DNA from: an uncultured Synergistales bacterium
GTDB taxonomy: Bacteria > Synergistota > Synergistia > Synergistales > Aminobacteriaceae
Direction of reading: 5' to 3'
Length of the DNA stretch: 37,752 bases
Assembly (NCBI GenBank): GCA_905233215.1
Contig: CAJODC010000009.1
Location: forward strand, 1-37,752
Each line of letters begins with the position of its first letter. The stretch's first letter is position 1. Shown piece after piece: positions 8,512 to 17,904 of this stretch. The notes under the pieces were generated by a model, which did not search any database, was not told the DNA's origin, and worked only from the letters and a program-made list of their open reading frames with translations. A program made the position numbers and the translations under genes.

Positions 8512-8520
8512 ATTATAGCA
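8512..8520 (-). promoter_or_regulatory. Extended -10 promoter for the two-receiver regulator
   Basis: On the minus strand, TGC-TATAAT occupies 8520 down to 8512, a perfect extended -10. It overlaps the 3' end of the upstream kinase gene. Transcription would start near 8505, leaving a ~46-nt leader with an AAGGAAGG ribosome site. No good -35 is visible. Confidence 0.6.
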
Positions 8521-10945
8521 ATTCTTCCAGTGTACCCCAGTCAGCATTTGTTACGCATTCTTTGACTTTCTCGAATTTCTCACGCTCGCTTTCGGGTATC
8601 CTGTAATTCTTCGTCTCCTCGATCATTCTGTCTATGTTGTCCAAGTCAAAATCAGCCGCAAAGCCCTTAATCAGCGAATACATTTCGTGCAAATCCTCAA
8701 CCGAAATTTCCGGCAGCGACATATCAGGCTCATCATTAGCTCCAAAAACTTTCGCTAGTTCAGGCTTGTAGCTCCTGTAGAGAGACAGAAGAGCGGGAGT
8801 TTTCGACTCAATTTCCTCGATGTCGTTCTTGTCTCCGCAAGCCTCAAGATATTTCGCGTCATCAGAAAGTTTCAACGCTCCAACGAGTCTCGCAGCACTC
8901 TTCAAGGCGTGTACCTTTATCGTGTAATTCTTGATGTCCTTTTCACGTTCAAAGCCTTCAATTTCATCGGCTTTCTTGTCGAGTGAGTTGTAGAAAATCT
9001 CAAGTGCCTGAACGAATGTTTCTTCTGTTCCGCAGTTCGTTACGGCAGCATCGTAATCAATTCCCGGAATCTTCTTGTACTTCGATGACTCGTCCTCAGT
9101 TTCGACAGCAGGAACATCATCGGAATCTTTCACGGCTTCGTCATTCGTCATGTCATCGCCTCGAACGATCAAGTCCGGCGGAAGGTACTCAAGCAAAACC
9201 TGTTCGAGTCTCACTGTGTCTACCGGCTTGCTGATGTAATCGCTGAAGCCCTCGTCAATGTAGAGCTGTCTCGCTCCTAGTACTGCGTTTGCCGTCAGTG
9301 CGACAACAGGTGTGTTGAAGTTGAGACCGTCAGTCATCTTCTTCATGTTATGGAACGCCTCTATACCGTCCATTCCGGGCATTCTGTGATCAAGGAAGAT
9401 AATATGATAGTGATTCATTCTGACCATCTGGAGCATTTCGAGCCCGCTTGAGGCTGTGTCGATTTTGATTTTCGTTTTCTTGAGGAGGTTGGCGAAGACA
9501 AGAAGATTAACATCAGCGTCATCAACAACAAGAACTCTAGCGTTAGGAGCTTGGAACGACTGCGTAAATGTTTTTCCCTGATGAGCCGTTGCCGTCATGA
9601 ATGCACGTTCGTAATCCCCAAGAGGTTCCCACTTAATGACAGCCTGTCTAACGTCAAACGAGAATGTCGAGCCTTCATGGAAAACGCTCCTGATTTTCAG
9701 TTCCGAGTCCATCAGGCGCAGCAGCTTCTGAACTATCGGAAGCCCTAAGCCTGAACCGTCTGCGCTGAATTTCCTTGATGCTTCGATGTGTTCAAACGGA
9801 ATGAATATGTCTTCAATGTCTTCGGGCTTGATGCCGATTCCTGTATCAGTTACTGAACATTTCAGCAGTATGTGGTGTTGGTCTACAATCTCATAACCGA
9901 TCGTTACTGTTACTCCGCCTCTTTCGGTGTACTTGATGGCGTTGTTGAGAATGTTCATCATGACTTGTCGAATGTGATATTCATCGCCGTCAAGTATTCT
10001 CGGAATTTCTTTGTCAACGTTCACCGTGAATGTGAGAGATTTTTTCTTTGCCTGTTCAGCGGCCATGCTCACAAGATCGTTGACCAGCGAGCTTAAATCA
10101 TAACGTACCGGCACTATTTCCATTTTGTTGTCCTGCAATTTCGAGAAGTCGAGAACGTCATTGATTATCCCCATCAAAGCACGCCCGCTCCGTTGAATCA
10201 CTAGAGCGTATTCACGGATTTCGGGCCGTTCTTCCTCACGTAAAATCATCTCGTTCATTCCCAAAATCGAGTTCATCGGTGTACGAATTTCGTGGCTCAT
10301 GTTGTTGAGGAATGAGCTTTTCGCTTCGTTCGCTGAATTTGCTTCGGCTATCGCTCCGTCAAGGCGTGTCTGCTGATTGCGATATGAATAAGTGTACAGC
10401 ATGAACAGAACTCCCAGTAACACCGACACGATTATTATCGGCAGAAGAGAATTGCCCGGAACTGCGAGAGCCTTATTGATCGAGTCAGGGTAACAGAAAG
10501 AGAAAACAGCATTGCTAAAGTACGTCAAAATTTCAAGACACACAATCGGAACAGCCTCGCCCATCGGCATGAAACATGGAGTAGCCGCTACGGCAAACAC
10601 AAAGAAAACTGGAACTCCTCCGAAAATTCCGCCGTCAATAAAAAACAGAGCAGTTAGTCCAAAAATGAATCCTCCAACCGTCAGAGGGTAAGAAATTTTT
10701 GAGAGCTTTGAAGTTTCGCCCCTTTGAAGACATCGGAACGAGTAAAGAAAAATCAACAGCGACAACAGCGACAGCACAAAATACGCCGAAGCCGAAGCGT
10801 AATGACCCCCTGCAATGCGAATTATTCCAGTCAGACTCATGGCCAGAGTCGAGACTATGCCCAAAGCGCAGTAACTCAACGCCGTAATGTTATTGCCCGA
10901 ACTGTCAGGCTCAGTGATAAATTTTCTGATTGTATGAGTGTTCAT
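8513..10945 (-). CDS. Membrane hybrid histidine kinase: 6 TM - HisKA - HATPase - receiver - HPt
   Basis: 810 aa. About six hydrophobic segments occupy residues ~22-185 (no large periplasmic domain). HisKA follows, with phospho-acceptor His218 in NMSHEIRTPMNSILGM; the HATPase has NILNNAIKYTERGG, DTGIGI and GSGLGLPIVQKL. A receiver follows (VLVVDDADVN, FLDHRMPGMDG, ISKPVD). A C-terminal HPt domain carries HALKSAARLVGA with its phospho-His. This is the ArcB/BarA-style layout, able to run a full His-Asp-His relay. It is the only HPt in the window, so it may also serve the two neighbouring hybrid kinases (inference). The ATG has no ribosome site; a TGATATTAT element ends 7 nt before it, predicting a leaderless mRNA. 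Confidence 0.92.
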   Translation of the reverse strand: MNTHTIRKFITEPDSSGNNITALSYCALGIVSTLAMSLTGIIRIAGGHYASASAYFVLSLLSLLIFLYSFRCLQRGETSKLSKISYPLTVGGFIFGLTALFFIDGGIFGGVPVFFVFAVAATPCFMPMGEAVPIVCLEILTYFSNAVFSFCYPDSINKALAVPGNSLLPIIIVSVLLGVLFMLYTYSYRNQQTRLDGAIAEANSANEAKSSFLNNMSHEIRTPMNSILGMNEMILREEERPEIREYALVIQRSGRALMGIINDVLDFSKLQDNKMEIVPVRYDLSSLVNDLVSMAAEQAKKKSLTFTVNVDKEIPRILDGDEYHIRQVMMNILNNAIKYTERGGVTVTIGYEIVDQHHILLKCSVTDTGIGIKPEDIEDIFIPFEHIEASRKFSADGSGLGLPIVQKLLRLMDSELKIRSVFHEGSTFSFDVRQAVIKWEPLGDYERAFMTATAHQGKTFTQSFQAPNARVLVVDDADVNLLVFANLLKKTKIKIDTASSGLEMLQMVRMNHYHIIFLDHRMPGMDGIEAFHNMKKMTDGLNFNTPVVALTANAVLGARQLYIDEGFSDYISKPVDTVRLEQVLLEYLPPDLIVRGDDMTNDEAVKDSDDVPAVETEDESSKYKKIPGIDYDAAVTNCGTEETFVQALEIFYNSLDKKADEIEGFEREKDIKNYTIKVHALKSAARLVGALKLSDDAKYLEACGDKNDIEEIESKTPALLSLYRSYKPELAKVFGANDEPDMSLPEISVEDLHEMYSLIKGFAADFDLDNIDRMIEETKNYRIPESEREKFEKVKECVTNADWGTLEELL

Positions 10946-11027
10946 GAAGTGAATAATATCACAATTACAGCACAGGTGCTATATAATAACTCTAATCGTT
11001 TTCAATCTTGCCGAAGGAGCTGTAAAT
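10946..11027. promoter_or_regulatory. Divergent promoter region between two hybrid-kinase genes
   Basis: Minus strand: TGA-TATTAT (10961 down to 10953), with exactly 7 nt between it and the ATG at 10945. Plus strand: TATAAT at 10982-10987 with a weak ATCACA -35 (10958-10963, 18-bp spacer), start near 10994, then AAGGAG (11014-11019) before the TTG at 11028. The minus -10 and plus -35 overlap, so firing in the two directions may compete. Confidence 0.55.
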
Positions 11028-12950
11028 TTGGATAGTAATTACATAATAGAATCAGAAATCGCCATTATACTTTTGAGCATTACGCTTTGTGTTTACCTGT
11101 ACATTATATATTCAGGAACATCAGAGGATAAACGCGGGCTGCTTCGTTACTGTTACATGACGACCGCTGGCAGCATCATTGGTATTTTCGCTACAATCAT
11201 TCTTGCTGATGGCTCTTCTTTTTCACCGCTGTCAAAATATATTTGCACCATTTTGTTACAGGCATCTAACTGCGGAATATATTTCATGTTCATGAGGTAC
11301 ATGTCATGTTTTGGGGCTGACACGCCCGTGAGGAGGCGAATGCTTTACGCTCAGAATATTTTTCTCGGAGCTTATTTCTACTTTCAGCTTGTCGGCTTAT
11401 TCACCGGCGCAAATTTCGCGCTTCTTCCTGACGGTACGATAACTAAAGGAGCGATTAACGGGCTTCTGTCTTACGGCTTCATTGCTTTATGGACGGTGTG
11501 GACTTGGGTTGAAGTCTACATGTACAGAAGAGTTTTCACGAAAGGTCAACTGTGGGCGTTAATCGGCAACTTGATATTCTGCTGGCTTTTGATTGGTCTT
11601 CAGCCGATGTACTTCCCTGACGTGCCGATTCATTTCATCATCGTGGCCGTGAATGTCTATTATTATTTCTTCCTTCTTGAGACACCAGCATACAGAGACC
11701 TTGAAAGGACTCTTGACCGTCTGAGAAAAGCGAAAGCCCTCGCCGATGAAGCAAAAGAAGAAGCAATCGCCGCCGATGCCGCGAAAGGTGAGTTCCTCGC
11801 TAACATGTCCCACGAAATCAGAACGCCCCTGACCACGATAATGGGAATGGACGAAGTGATATTGAGGAAATACGAGTCAGGCCCTATCTACGAATACGCA
11901 CAAGACATTCAGAGCGCAGGCAATTCGCTTCTACACATCATCAATGACATTCTCGACTTCAGCAAAATCGAGTCGGGTCAGCTTGAATTAGCGTTGAGAA
12001 ATTACGACTTAGGCCAAGTACTTCGCAACGTTGACAACATGGTCAAGATAAGAGCCGAACAGAAAGGGCTTCAATACACGGCTCAAGTTGATGAGTCTCT
12101 TCCTGATGAACTTTTCGGCGACAGGATTCGAGTCCAGCAGGTCATGGTAAACATTCTCAACAACGCAGTGAAGTACACGAAGAAAGGCAGCGTAAAATTC
12201 ACGTTGACGGGCGTAAGAGGCGATGATCCTTCGTTGATTGTCCTTCATGTTACTGTTGCTGACACAGGAATCGGCATTCACTCTGAGGACATTCCCAAGC
12301 TCTTCAAGTCCTTCAGCAGGATTAACGCCAAAGAGACCCACAACATCGAAGGCACAGGACTCGGACTTGCCATAACCGGAAGGCTGATTGAGTTAATGGG
12401 CGGTAATGTCGAGGTAACATCAACATACGGAATCGGCTCAACGTTCCATGTCGCTATACCTCAGAAAATCGCAGGCACTAAAACTCTCAGGGATTACGAG
12501 ATCGAGTCAAGCCACAAGAAAAAAGAAGTCCGAAAAGTTCTCAAAGCTCCGACAGCAAGAGTCCTCATAGTTGACGACAACGACATGAACAGAATCGTTC
12601 TTCGTTCGCTCATGAAAGAGAATCAGGTTAAAGTTGACGATGCCGACTCTGGCGAAGAATGCCTCAACAAGTGCGCTGAAAATTCCTATGACGTTATCCT
12701 GATGGATTACATGATGCCGAAGATGGACGGCAAAGAAACTCTACACCACCTGAAGGACATGAAGGACGCTCCGGGAGCGAAAGCGAAAGTGATTGTGTGT
12801 ACCGCCAACGCTCTTGTCGGAGTAAGAGCTGAATTGCTGTCGGCAGGCTTCGATGACTTTTTGAGCAAGCCGGTGAACGGAAAAGAATTGGAGGATATGC
12901 TTGCTAAATACATTCCGCCGGAGAAAATCACTCAGGCACTTGAGGGGTGA
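11028..12950 (+). CDS. Membrane hybrid histidine kinase: ~7 TM sensor - HisKA - HATPase - receiver
   Basis: 640 aa. The N-terminal ~215 residues form about seven hydrophobic segments, then an ETPAYR junction and a short coiled coil (~225-255). HisKA contains His262 (NMSHEIRTPLTTIMGMD). The HATPase has NILNNAVKYTKKG, DTGIGI and GTGLGLAI. The C-terminal receiver has VDDND, Asp560 (LMDYMMPKMDG) and Lys614 (LSKPV). There is no HPt. The TTG start has AAGGAG 8 nt upstream. It is followed 6 nt later by a related kinase with the same architecture and the same junction motif, suggesting tandem duplication and co-expression. The signal sensed is unknown; the sensor is entirely membrane-embedded. Confidence 0.9.
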   Translation: MDSNYIIESEIAIILLSITLCVYLYIIYSGTSEDKRGLLRYCYMTTAGSIIGIFATIILADGSSFSPLSKYICTILLQASNCGIYFMFMRYMSCFGADTPVRRRMLYAQNIFLGAYFYFQLVGLFTGANFALLPDGTITKGAINGLLSYGFIALWTVWTWVEVYMYRRVFTKGQLWALIGNLIFCWLLIGLQPMYFPDVPIHFIIVAVNVYYYFFLLETPAYRDLERTLDRLRKAKALADEAKEEAIAADAAKGEFLANMSHEIRTPLTTIMGMDEVILRKYESGPIYEYAQDIQSAGNSLLHIINDILDFSKIESGQLELALRNYDLGQVLRNVDNMVKIRAEQKGLQYTAQVDESLPDELFGDRIRVQQVMVNILNNAVKYTKKGSVKFTLTGVRGDDPSLIVLHVTVADTGIGIHSEDIPKLFKSFSRINAKETHNIEGTGLGLAITGRLIELMGGNVEVTSTYGIGSTFHVAIPQKIAGTKTLRDYEIESSHKKKEVRKVLKAPTARVLIVDDNDMNRIVLRSLMKENQVKVDDADSGEECLNKCAENSYDVILMDYMMPKMDGKETLHHLKDMKDAPGAKAKVIVCTANALVGVRAELLSAGFDDFLSKPVNGKELEDMLAKYIPPEKITQALEG

Positions 12951-12956
12951 TTTTGT

Positions 12957-14900
12957 ATGCTGACTTACGGTTTTAACGTTTGGATTGAAGTGTCAATGCT
13001 TCCATTTTTGGGAGTCTTGGCCGCTTTTCTGTTCTTGAGGTACGGGACTAACGCTCTCATCAACAGGCGTTTCCGTATCTTGGCACTGTCTACGTTCTTT
13101 GCTGCCCTGCTTGAGGTTTCGTCGACTCTTTTGGTTGACGGCTGGGGACACATGCACGCTGTCAACCTCGCTGTCAGGACTCTGTATTACGCCTCGATAA
13201 ACTTCAACGCTTACTGCCTGATGCGATACGTTGAGGCATATGTTCATGTCGACAATCCGAAATTCGCGGCGTTCAACAGAATGTTACTTCTGTCGAGTTT
13301 CGTTGTGTTGATTCTGAATTTACTGCCATACACGTCAGGTTTCTTCTTCATCATCGTTACTGACGGCGGACTCTTCAGAGGTTCTTATAACACTTTATGG
13401 CGGAGTGTTTACGTTCTTTACTTCGCTTCAATGGCTCTTTGGCTTCAAATCACTCACAGGGAGTACTACACCGCTAAATCTCAATACATCGTACTCAATT
13501 CAATCGTGGCACTTCTCATCGCCGCTAATATAGTTCAGTACATGTTCATAAGGACAGTTCTTTTCACTTACGCAGTGGCAGCGGTTGTTTTGTTCATAAC
13601 GTTCTTTTACTACGAGACACCGACATACAGGAGCATGTTGACGGCTGAAAAGGAACTTGAAGCTGAACGTCAGAAAGCTGAATACTCAACACGAATCACC
13701 AACGCTGCCAACCGAGCGAAGAGCGATTTTCTCGCCAACACATCGCATGAAATCCGAACGCCAATGAACGCTATACTCGGAATGAATGAGATGATACTGA
13801 AGGACAGCCAAGACCCCGAAATTCGTCAGGCATCGCTCGACATTCGCAGGGCAGGCAATCACTTACTGTCAATCATCAACAACATTCTCGACATCTCAAA
13901 GATAGAGTCGGGAAAAATGGAACTCTACAAGACAGATTATCACCTTTGGCAGATGCTCAAGGACATTGAAGAGGGAAATTTCGAGGCCGTTCACGAAAAG
14001 GGATTGAGAATGATACTTGATGTCGACAAAAATTTACCTGAATACCTTTACGGCGATGAGGACAGAATCAGACAGATCATCATGAACTTGATCGACAACG
14101 CCGTTAAGTACACCAGCAAGGGAACAATCACGCTCACCGTCAAGGGCTCAATGCGAGACGCTTCACGGGTGAAGATGATTTTTTCGGTCAAAGATACCGG
14201 GCTCGGCATTCATCAGGAAGACATCGGCAGGCTCTTTCACTCCTTTGAGCGAGTCAATCTCAATGAGACACAGAACATTCAAGGGGCTGGACTCGGATTG
14301 ACTCTCGTGCGCTACCTTGTCGGACTCATGGGCGGAACGGTCAAGGCTGAGAGCGAATACGGAAAGGGTTCAACGTTCACGGTTGAATTGACACAGCAGT
14401 TAGCGCAGGAGGGTTTTCACGGGACTATTGCCGAATACGAGTCGATAATCGAAGAAGAAAACGAGAGAAATACTCGTGATGATAACAGGCCGTTCACTTG
14501 TCCGGAAGCGAGGCTGTTAATTGTTGACGACACTCCGGTGAATCTCGTTGTTGCTAGAGGAATGCTGAAGGATTCGAGAGCTTCTGTTGATACGGCCGAA
14601 AGCGGTGAGGAAGCATTGAAGCTCATCGAGGCTAATCACTACGATGTTATTTTTCTTGATCACAAGATGCCGGGTATGGACGGTGTTGAAACTCTGAAAC
14701 GAGCGCGAGATATTGACGGGCCTTCGAGACTCGCTCAGTACGTGGCACTCACAGCCAATTCAGGAACGGGACTCAGAGACGAATACATATCGCTCGGTTT
14801 CAATGACTATCTGCCAAAACCTATCAAGGCCGAAGCGTTGAGAAAAATTCTTGCGTCATGTATACCAGAAAATCTGAAAGTTAGGGAAGGAGATATTTGA
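12957..14900 (+). CDS. Membrane hybrid histidine kinase: ~7 TM sensor - HisKA - HATPase - receiver (paralogue of the preceding gene)
   Basis: 647 aa with the same plan as its upstream neighbour: seven or so TM segments to ~217, the ETPTYR junction, coiled coil (~225-255), HisKA with His264 (NTSHEIRTPMNAILGMNEM), HATPase (NLIDNAVKYTSKG, DTGLGI, GAGLGLTLV), and a receiver with VDDTPVN, Asp568 (FLDHKMPGMDG) and Lys621 (LPKPI). No HPt. The HisKA box is closer to that of the minus-strand kinase at 8513-10945 than to its tandem neighbour, so domains may have been shuffled. ATG at 12957 follows GAGGGG. The stop overlaps the start of the next gene (TGATG), coupling it to a c-di-GMP-type protein. Confidence 0.9.
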   Translation: MLTYGFNVWIEVSMLPFLGVLAAFLFLRYGTNALINRRFRILALSTFFAALLEVSSTLLVDGWGHMHAVNLAVRTLYYASINFNAYCLMRYVEAYVHVDNPKFAAFNRMLLLSSFVVLILNLLPYTSGFFFIIVTDGGLFRGSYNTLWRSVYVLYFASMALWLQITHREYYTAKSQYIVLNSIVALLIAANIVQYMFIRTVLFTYAVAAVVLFITFFYYETPTYRSMLTAEKELEAERQKAEYSTRITNAANRAKSDFLANTSHEIRTPMNAILGMNEMILKDSQDPEIRQASLDIRRAGNHLLSIINNILDISKIESGKMELYKTDYHLWQMLKDIEEGNFEAVHEKGLRMILDVDKNLPEYLYGDEDRIRQIIMNLIDNAVKYTSKGTITLTVKGSMRDASRVKMIFSVKDTGLGIHQEDIGRLFHSFERVNLNETQNIQGAGLGLTLVRYLVGLMGGTVKAESEYGKGSTFTVELTQQLAQEGFHGTIAEYESIIEEENERNTRDDNRPFTCPEARLLIVDDTPVNLVVARGMLKDSRASVDTAESGEEALKLIEANHYDVIFLDHKMPGMDGVETLKRARDIDGPSRLAQYVALTANSGTGLRDEYISLGFNDYLPKPIKAEALRKILASCIPENLKVREGDI

Positions 14901-16567
14901 TGTATAACAGTAATGACAGCATGACACTTGAAAAAGTTTCAGCGTTCATGCCCGGAGCGTTCATCGTCTACAAAAATAACGAGGCAGAAGAAATTATTTT
15001 CGCCAGCGATGAGATAGCCAGAATTTTTGAGTGCGACTCGGTTGAAGACTTCATGAGGTTCACCGGCGGAAGTTTTGCTACAATCGTTTACCCCGAAGAC
15101 ATTGAAGAAGTCGAAAGCATCATCAGAAAGCAGATCATTTCAACAGGAGGCTTCGACTACGTAACCTATAGAATCATCACCAAGAACGGCAACATCAAAA
15201 AAATTGAGGACTGGGGACACTTCGTTCATGATGAGGAACTAGGCGATGTCTTCTACGTTTACCTCCACGACATGGACATACGCGAGAGGCTCACCGACAT
15301 TTCAGGGCAGACGAGTTTACCCGAACCGAAAGCGGCAACGATTGACGAGCTGACCGGCCTGCAAAACATGAGGGCATTCAGGCTCAACGCTCCGAACATG
15401 ATCAGGGACTTCATCAAAAGGGGCGGAAAACCTTCATGTGTCTACTTCAACATCAGGAATTTTCACACCTACAACGAGACATACGGCTTCGCTGGCGGCG
15501 ACAGAATGTTGAAGTCAGTGGCGAGAATTTTACAGGAAACTTTCCCGAAAGGACTGCTGGCCAGATTTGATGAGGATCATTTTGCCGTGATAACCGCTCA
15601 GGAAAACCTCAAGGAAAAAATCAGACGAATGAGCGTCAGGGTCAACAACTTGAGGCGAGGCGTTATCGTCGAAATGAAAGCTGGAATTTACCAGATAAAG
15701 ACTCCCGACATGGACATCAGCGTAATCTGCGACTGTGCCAAAATCGCCTGCGATTCGATAAAGCACGAATACGGCGCGAACGTTCAGGAATATGACGGGA
15801 AGATTGACGAGAAAGTTCAGTTACAGGAACACATAGTATCATCGTTCGAGTCGGCCATGAAGAACGGACAGATTCAAATATTCTTCCAGCCGGTTGTTGA
15901 CGTTCGCACAGGGAAGACTGCTTCTGTTGAGGCTCTGACACGATGGGAAGATGACCGCTACGGAAGGTTATCGCCCGCTAATTTCCTTTACGTCCTTGAG
16001 GAACAGGGATTGATTCACAAACTTGACACCTTCGTGATAAACAAAGTCTGCGAAGAATTGAAGCGTAGAAAGGACAACGGAGAGCCTCTTGTCCCGGTGT
16101 CATTGAATCTTTCGAGGCTTGACTTTGAACTGACTGACGTTGTGAGGGTGATTGAAGACGCAGTGAGGAAGAATGGCATTCCCGATGACATGCTGAGATT
16201 TGAACTGACCGAGAGCCTCATAGCCGTTGACATGGACGCAATGAAGAGAGAGTCCGAACGGTTACGCCAGCACGGCTTCAAGGTATGGATGGACGCATTC
16301 GGTTCAGGCTACTCATCGCTGAAGGTGCTGAAAGATTTTGCGCTTGACGGACTGAAGATCGACATCGACATGATACGCTCAGTTGATGACGGGCGCACTA
16401 ACATAATCATCTCTTCAGTTATCGACATGGCCAGAAGGCTCGGTATTCCGGCACTGTCGAAAGGCGTTGAGACGAAAGAACAGCTCGAATTTCTGAAGGA
16501 AGCAGGCTGTGATTTAGCGCAGGGCTATTTGTTCGGACGGCCTGCACCGGCTCGGAACGTCAGATAA
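14900..16567 (+). CDS. PAS-GGDEF-EAL protein with both c-di-GMP domains degenerate
   Basis: 555 aa, soluble. Residues ~10-130 are PAS-like, ~147-245 a GGDEF fold (DELTGLQNMRAFR), ~315-553 an EAL domain. The GGDEF signature is DEDHF (224-228), so cyclase activity is unlikely. In the EAL domain E344 (EAL), N403, E435, K486 and Q541 (QGY) are kept, but the metal-binding DD pair reads D465-A466 (MDAFGSGYSSL) and the Glu normally in 'AEGVE' is Lys521 (SKGVET). Phosphodiesterase activity is therefore doubtful and a c-di-GMP-binding or purely regulatory role is likelier (inference). I use ATG 14900, which overlaps the previous stop (TGATG) and has GGGAAGGAG 7 nt upstream, rather than TTG 14897. Its 3' end overlaps the convergent kinase gene by 8 bp. 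Confidence 0.9.
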   Translation: MYNSNDSMTLEKVSAFMPGAFIVYKNNEAEEIIFASDEIARIFECDSVEDFMRFTGGSFATIVYPEDIEEVESIIRKQIISTGGFDYVTYRIITKNGNIKKIEDWGHFVHDEELGDVFYVYLHDMDIRERLTDISGQTSLPEPKAATIDELTGLQNMRAFRLNAPNMIRDFIKRGGKPSCVYFNIRNFHTYNETYGFAGGDRMLKSVARILQETFPKGLLARFDEDHFAVITAQENLKEKIRRMSVRVNNLRRGVIVEMKAGIYQIKTPDMDISVICDCAKIACDSIKHEYGANVQEYDGKIDEKVQLQEHIVSSFESAMKNGQIQIFFQPVVDVRTGKTASVEALTRWEDDRYGRLSPANFLYVLEEQGLIHKLDTFVINKVCEELKRRKDNGEPLVPVSLNLSRLDFELTDVVRVIEDAVRKNGIPDDMLRFELTESLIAVDMDAMKRESERLRQHGFKVWMDAFGSGYSSLKVLKDFALDGLKIDIDMIRSVDDGRTNIIISSVIDMARRLGIPALSKGVETKEQLEFLKEAGCDLAQGYLFGRPAPARNVR

Positions 16568-17858
16568 CAATCTCAGAAGCACACATCGCAGCACCTCTGG
16601 CAGCTTCTTCCCTAGCGTCTGAAATTTTCAGAGGAAGGGCGAAAATTTCTGTTGCAATCTTCTGCATCACGGCATTTTTTCGCAGTCCGTTCCCTGAACC
16701 TATCATGACGCTTGCGGATCTTCCTGTCATTTTTTTCATGGCCTCGTACATTCCGTGAAGTTCGGAAATTATTCCGCTGATTATTCCGACCGTCAAAGCT
16801 CCCGGACAGAAATTTTCTGACGTTATGCCTGTGATGCTTCCAGTTATCGCCGGGTCTGACCTCGTGCCGTCAAATCTAGTGTCGACATTCCACGCACTGC
16901 CTAAGCCGTGAGCGTCAATGAAGGCTTCGGCATGTTTGCTCATGACATCGTAGCACTCATGCCCGGCGATCTCCCTGTAAAAACTCTCTAGCATCGCATA
17001 AGCCCTCCCTCCGCAAAGTGCCGAGCCTGCGAGAAGGTAATCATCACCGTAAGGCCGGAGCTCAATGTCGCCGTCAATATCGCTGAATTTACGAGTCATG
17101 AATGAAACTTGAGAGCCTGTCCCTACGTTGAGAAGCAATGTATTCTCACTGTCGGCAACAGAACCCTTGAAGCTCGCTTGATTGTCTCCCATTGAACTTG
17201 CTACGGGAACGCCCGACTCAGTCCGGCCGATTACTTCGCACTTTGTCGAAACTTCAGGAAGATAGCCCGTGTCGACTCCTGCCGACTTCAGAGCCTCGAA
17301 ATCGAAACGCCTTTCACGAACGTTGAACGCTCCTAAACCGGCAGCCATTTCTGCGGAAAGTATCGGCGAATTTTTACCGCAGATTTTCATCGCTATGTAG
17401 TCGCTTATCGTTGAGAATTTCACGGCATCGTCAGGAATTTTCCCGGCTCTCTGTAAGTAGAAGTGAGTCCCTATTCCGTAACCTGATGAACACTTCAGGC
17501 CGTTAGCGTGCAGAATTTCGAGAGATGATTTTCCGTTGACTGGAATATTGCTGCTAGGGTCCTGCCAAGTGTAGAGGGGGCTGACTGCTTGACCGTTTTT
17601 GTTGACGTAAAGTATTCCGTGCATCTGTCCAGTGAAACCGATTGCTGAGGGCTTGCCGTGTTTTGAGATGATTGAATCGACAGAGGACTTGACGATTTCG
17701 AGAATGCGCTGAGGATTCTGGACTCTGCTTTCAGGGAAATCGCCGGGAATGAATGCTTCATGATTGACGGTGATGCTTTCGATGAGTTCGAGTGAATCGC
17801 TTAAAGCCGCTATGCTGATTGATGTTGTGCCTGTATCAATTCCGAGTGTGTAAATCAT
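16560..17858 (-). CDS. FGGY-family carbohydrate kinase, sedoheptulokinase-like
   Basis: 432 aa, shorter than the ~480-500 usual for FGGY kinases. The N-terminal phosphate-binding loop is GIDTGTTSISIAAL (5-18). TGQMHGILY is typical of the sedoheptulokinase/xylulokinase group, and a second ATP-binding region holds LLLNVGTGSQVSF. The C-terminal GSGNGLRKN and AAMCAS close the ATPase core. The likely reaction is ATP-dependent phosphorylation of a ketose (sedoheptulose-like) in the cytoplasm, but substrate specificity cannot be read from sequence. It has AAAGGAG before the ATG and is divergent from the DUF2344 gene across a shared palindromic -10. No sugar transporter or aldolase gene lies alongside. 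Confidence 0.82.
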   Translation of the reverse strand: MIYTLGIDTGTTSISIAALSDSLELIESITVNHEAFIPGDFPESRVQNPQRILEIVKSSVDSIISKHGKPSAIGFTGQMHGILYVNKNGQAVSPLYTWQDPSSNIPVNGKSSLEILHANGLKCSSGYGIGTHFYLQRAGKIPDDAVKFSTISDYIAMKICGKNSPILSAEMAAGLGAFNVRERRFDFEALKSAGVDTGYLPEVSTKCEVIGRTESGVPVASSMGDNQASFKGSVADSENTLLLNVGTGSQVSFMTRKFSDIDGDIELRPYGDDYLLAGSALCGGRAYAMLESFYREIAGHECYDVMSKHAEAFIDAHGLGSAWNVDTRFDGTRSDPAITGSITGITSENFCPGALTVGIISGIISELHGMYEAMKKMTGRSASVMIGSGNGLRKNAVMQKIATEIFALPLKISDAREEAARGAAMCASEIVI

Positions 17859-17896
17859 GGCCGGGTGTACGCTCCTTTTGTGTTTTTGATGAGAGT

Positions 17897-17904
17897 ATTA
17901 TAAT
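17897..17904. promoter_or_regulatory. Palindromic ATTATAAT: overlapping -10 boxes for divergent genes
   Basis: ATTATAAT at 17897-17904 reads TATAAT on both strands (plus 17899-17904, minus 17902-17897). It sits in the 89-bp gap between the divergent FGGY kinase and DUF2344 genes, so one RNA polymerase site could fire in either direction. -35 boxes are weak on both sides. Confidence 0.5.
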
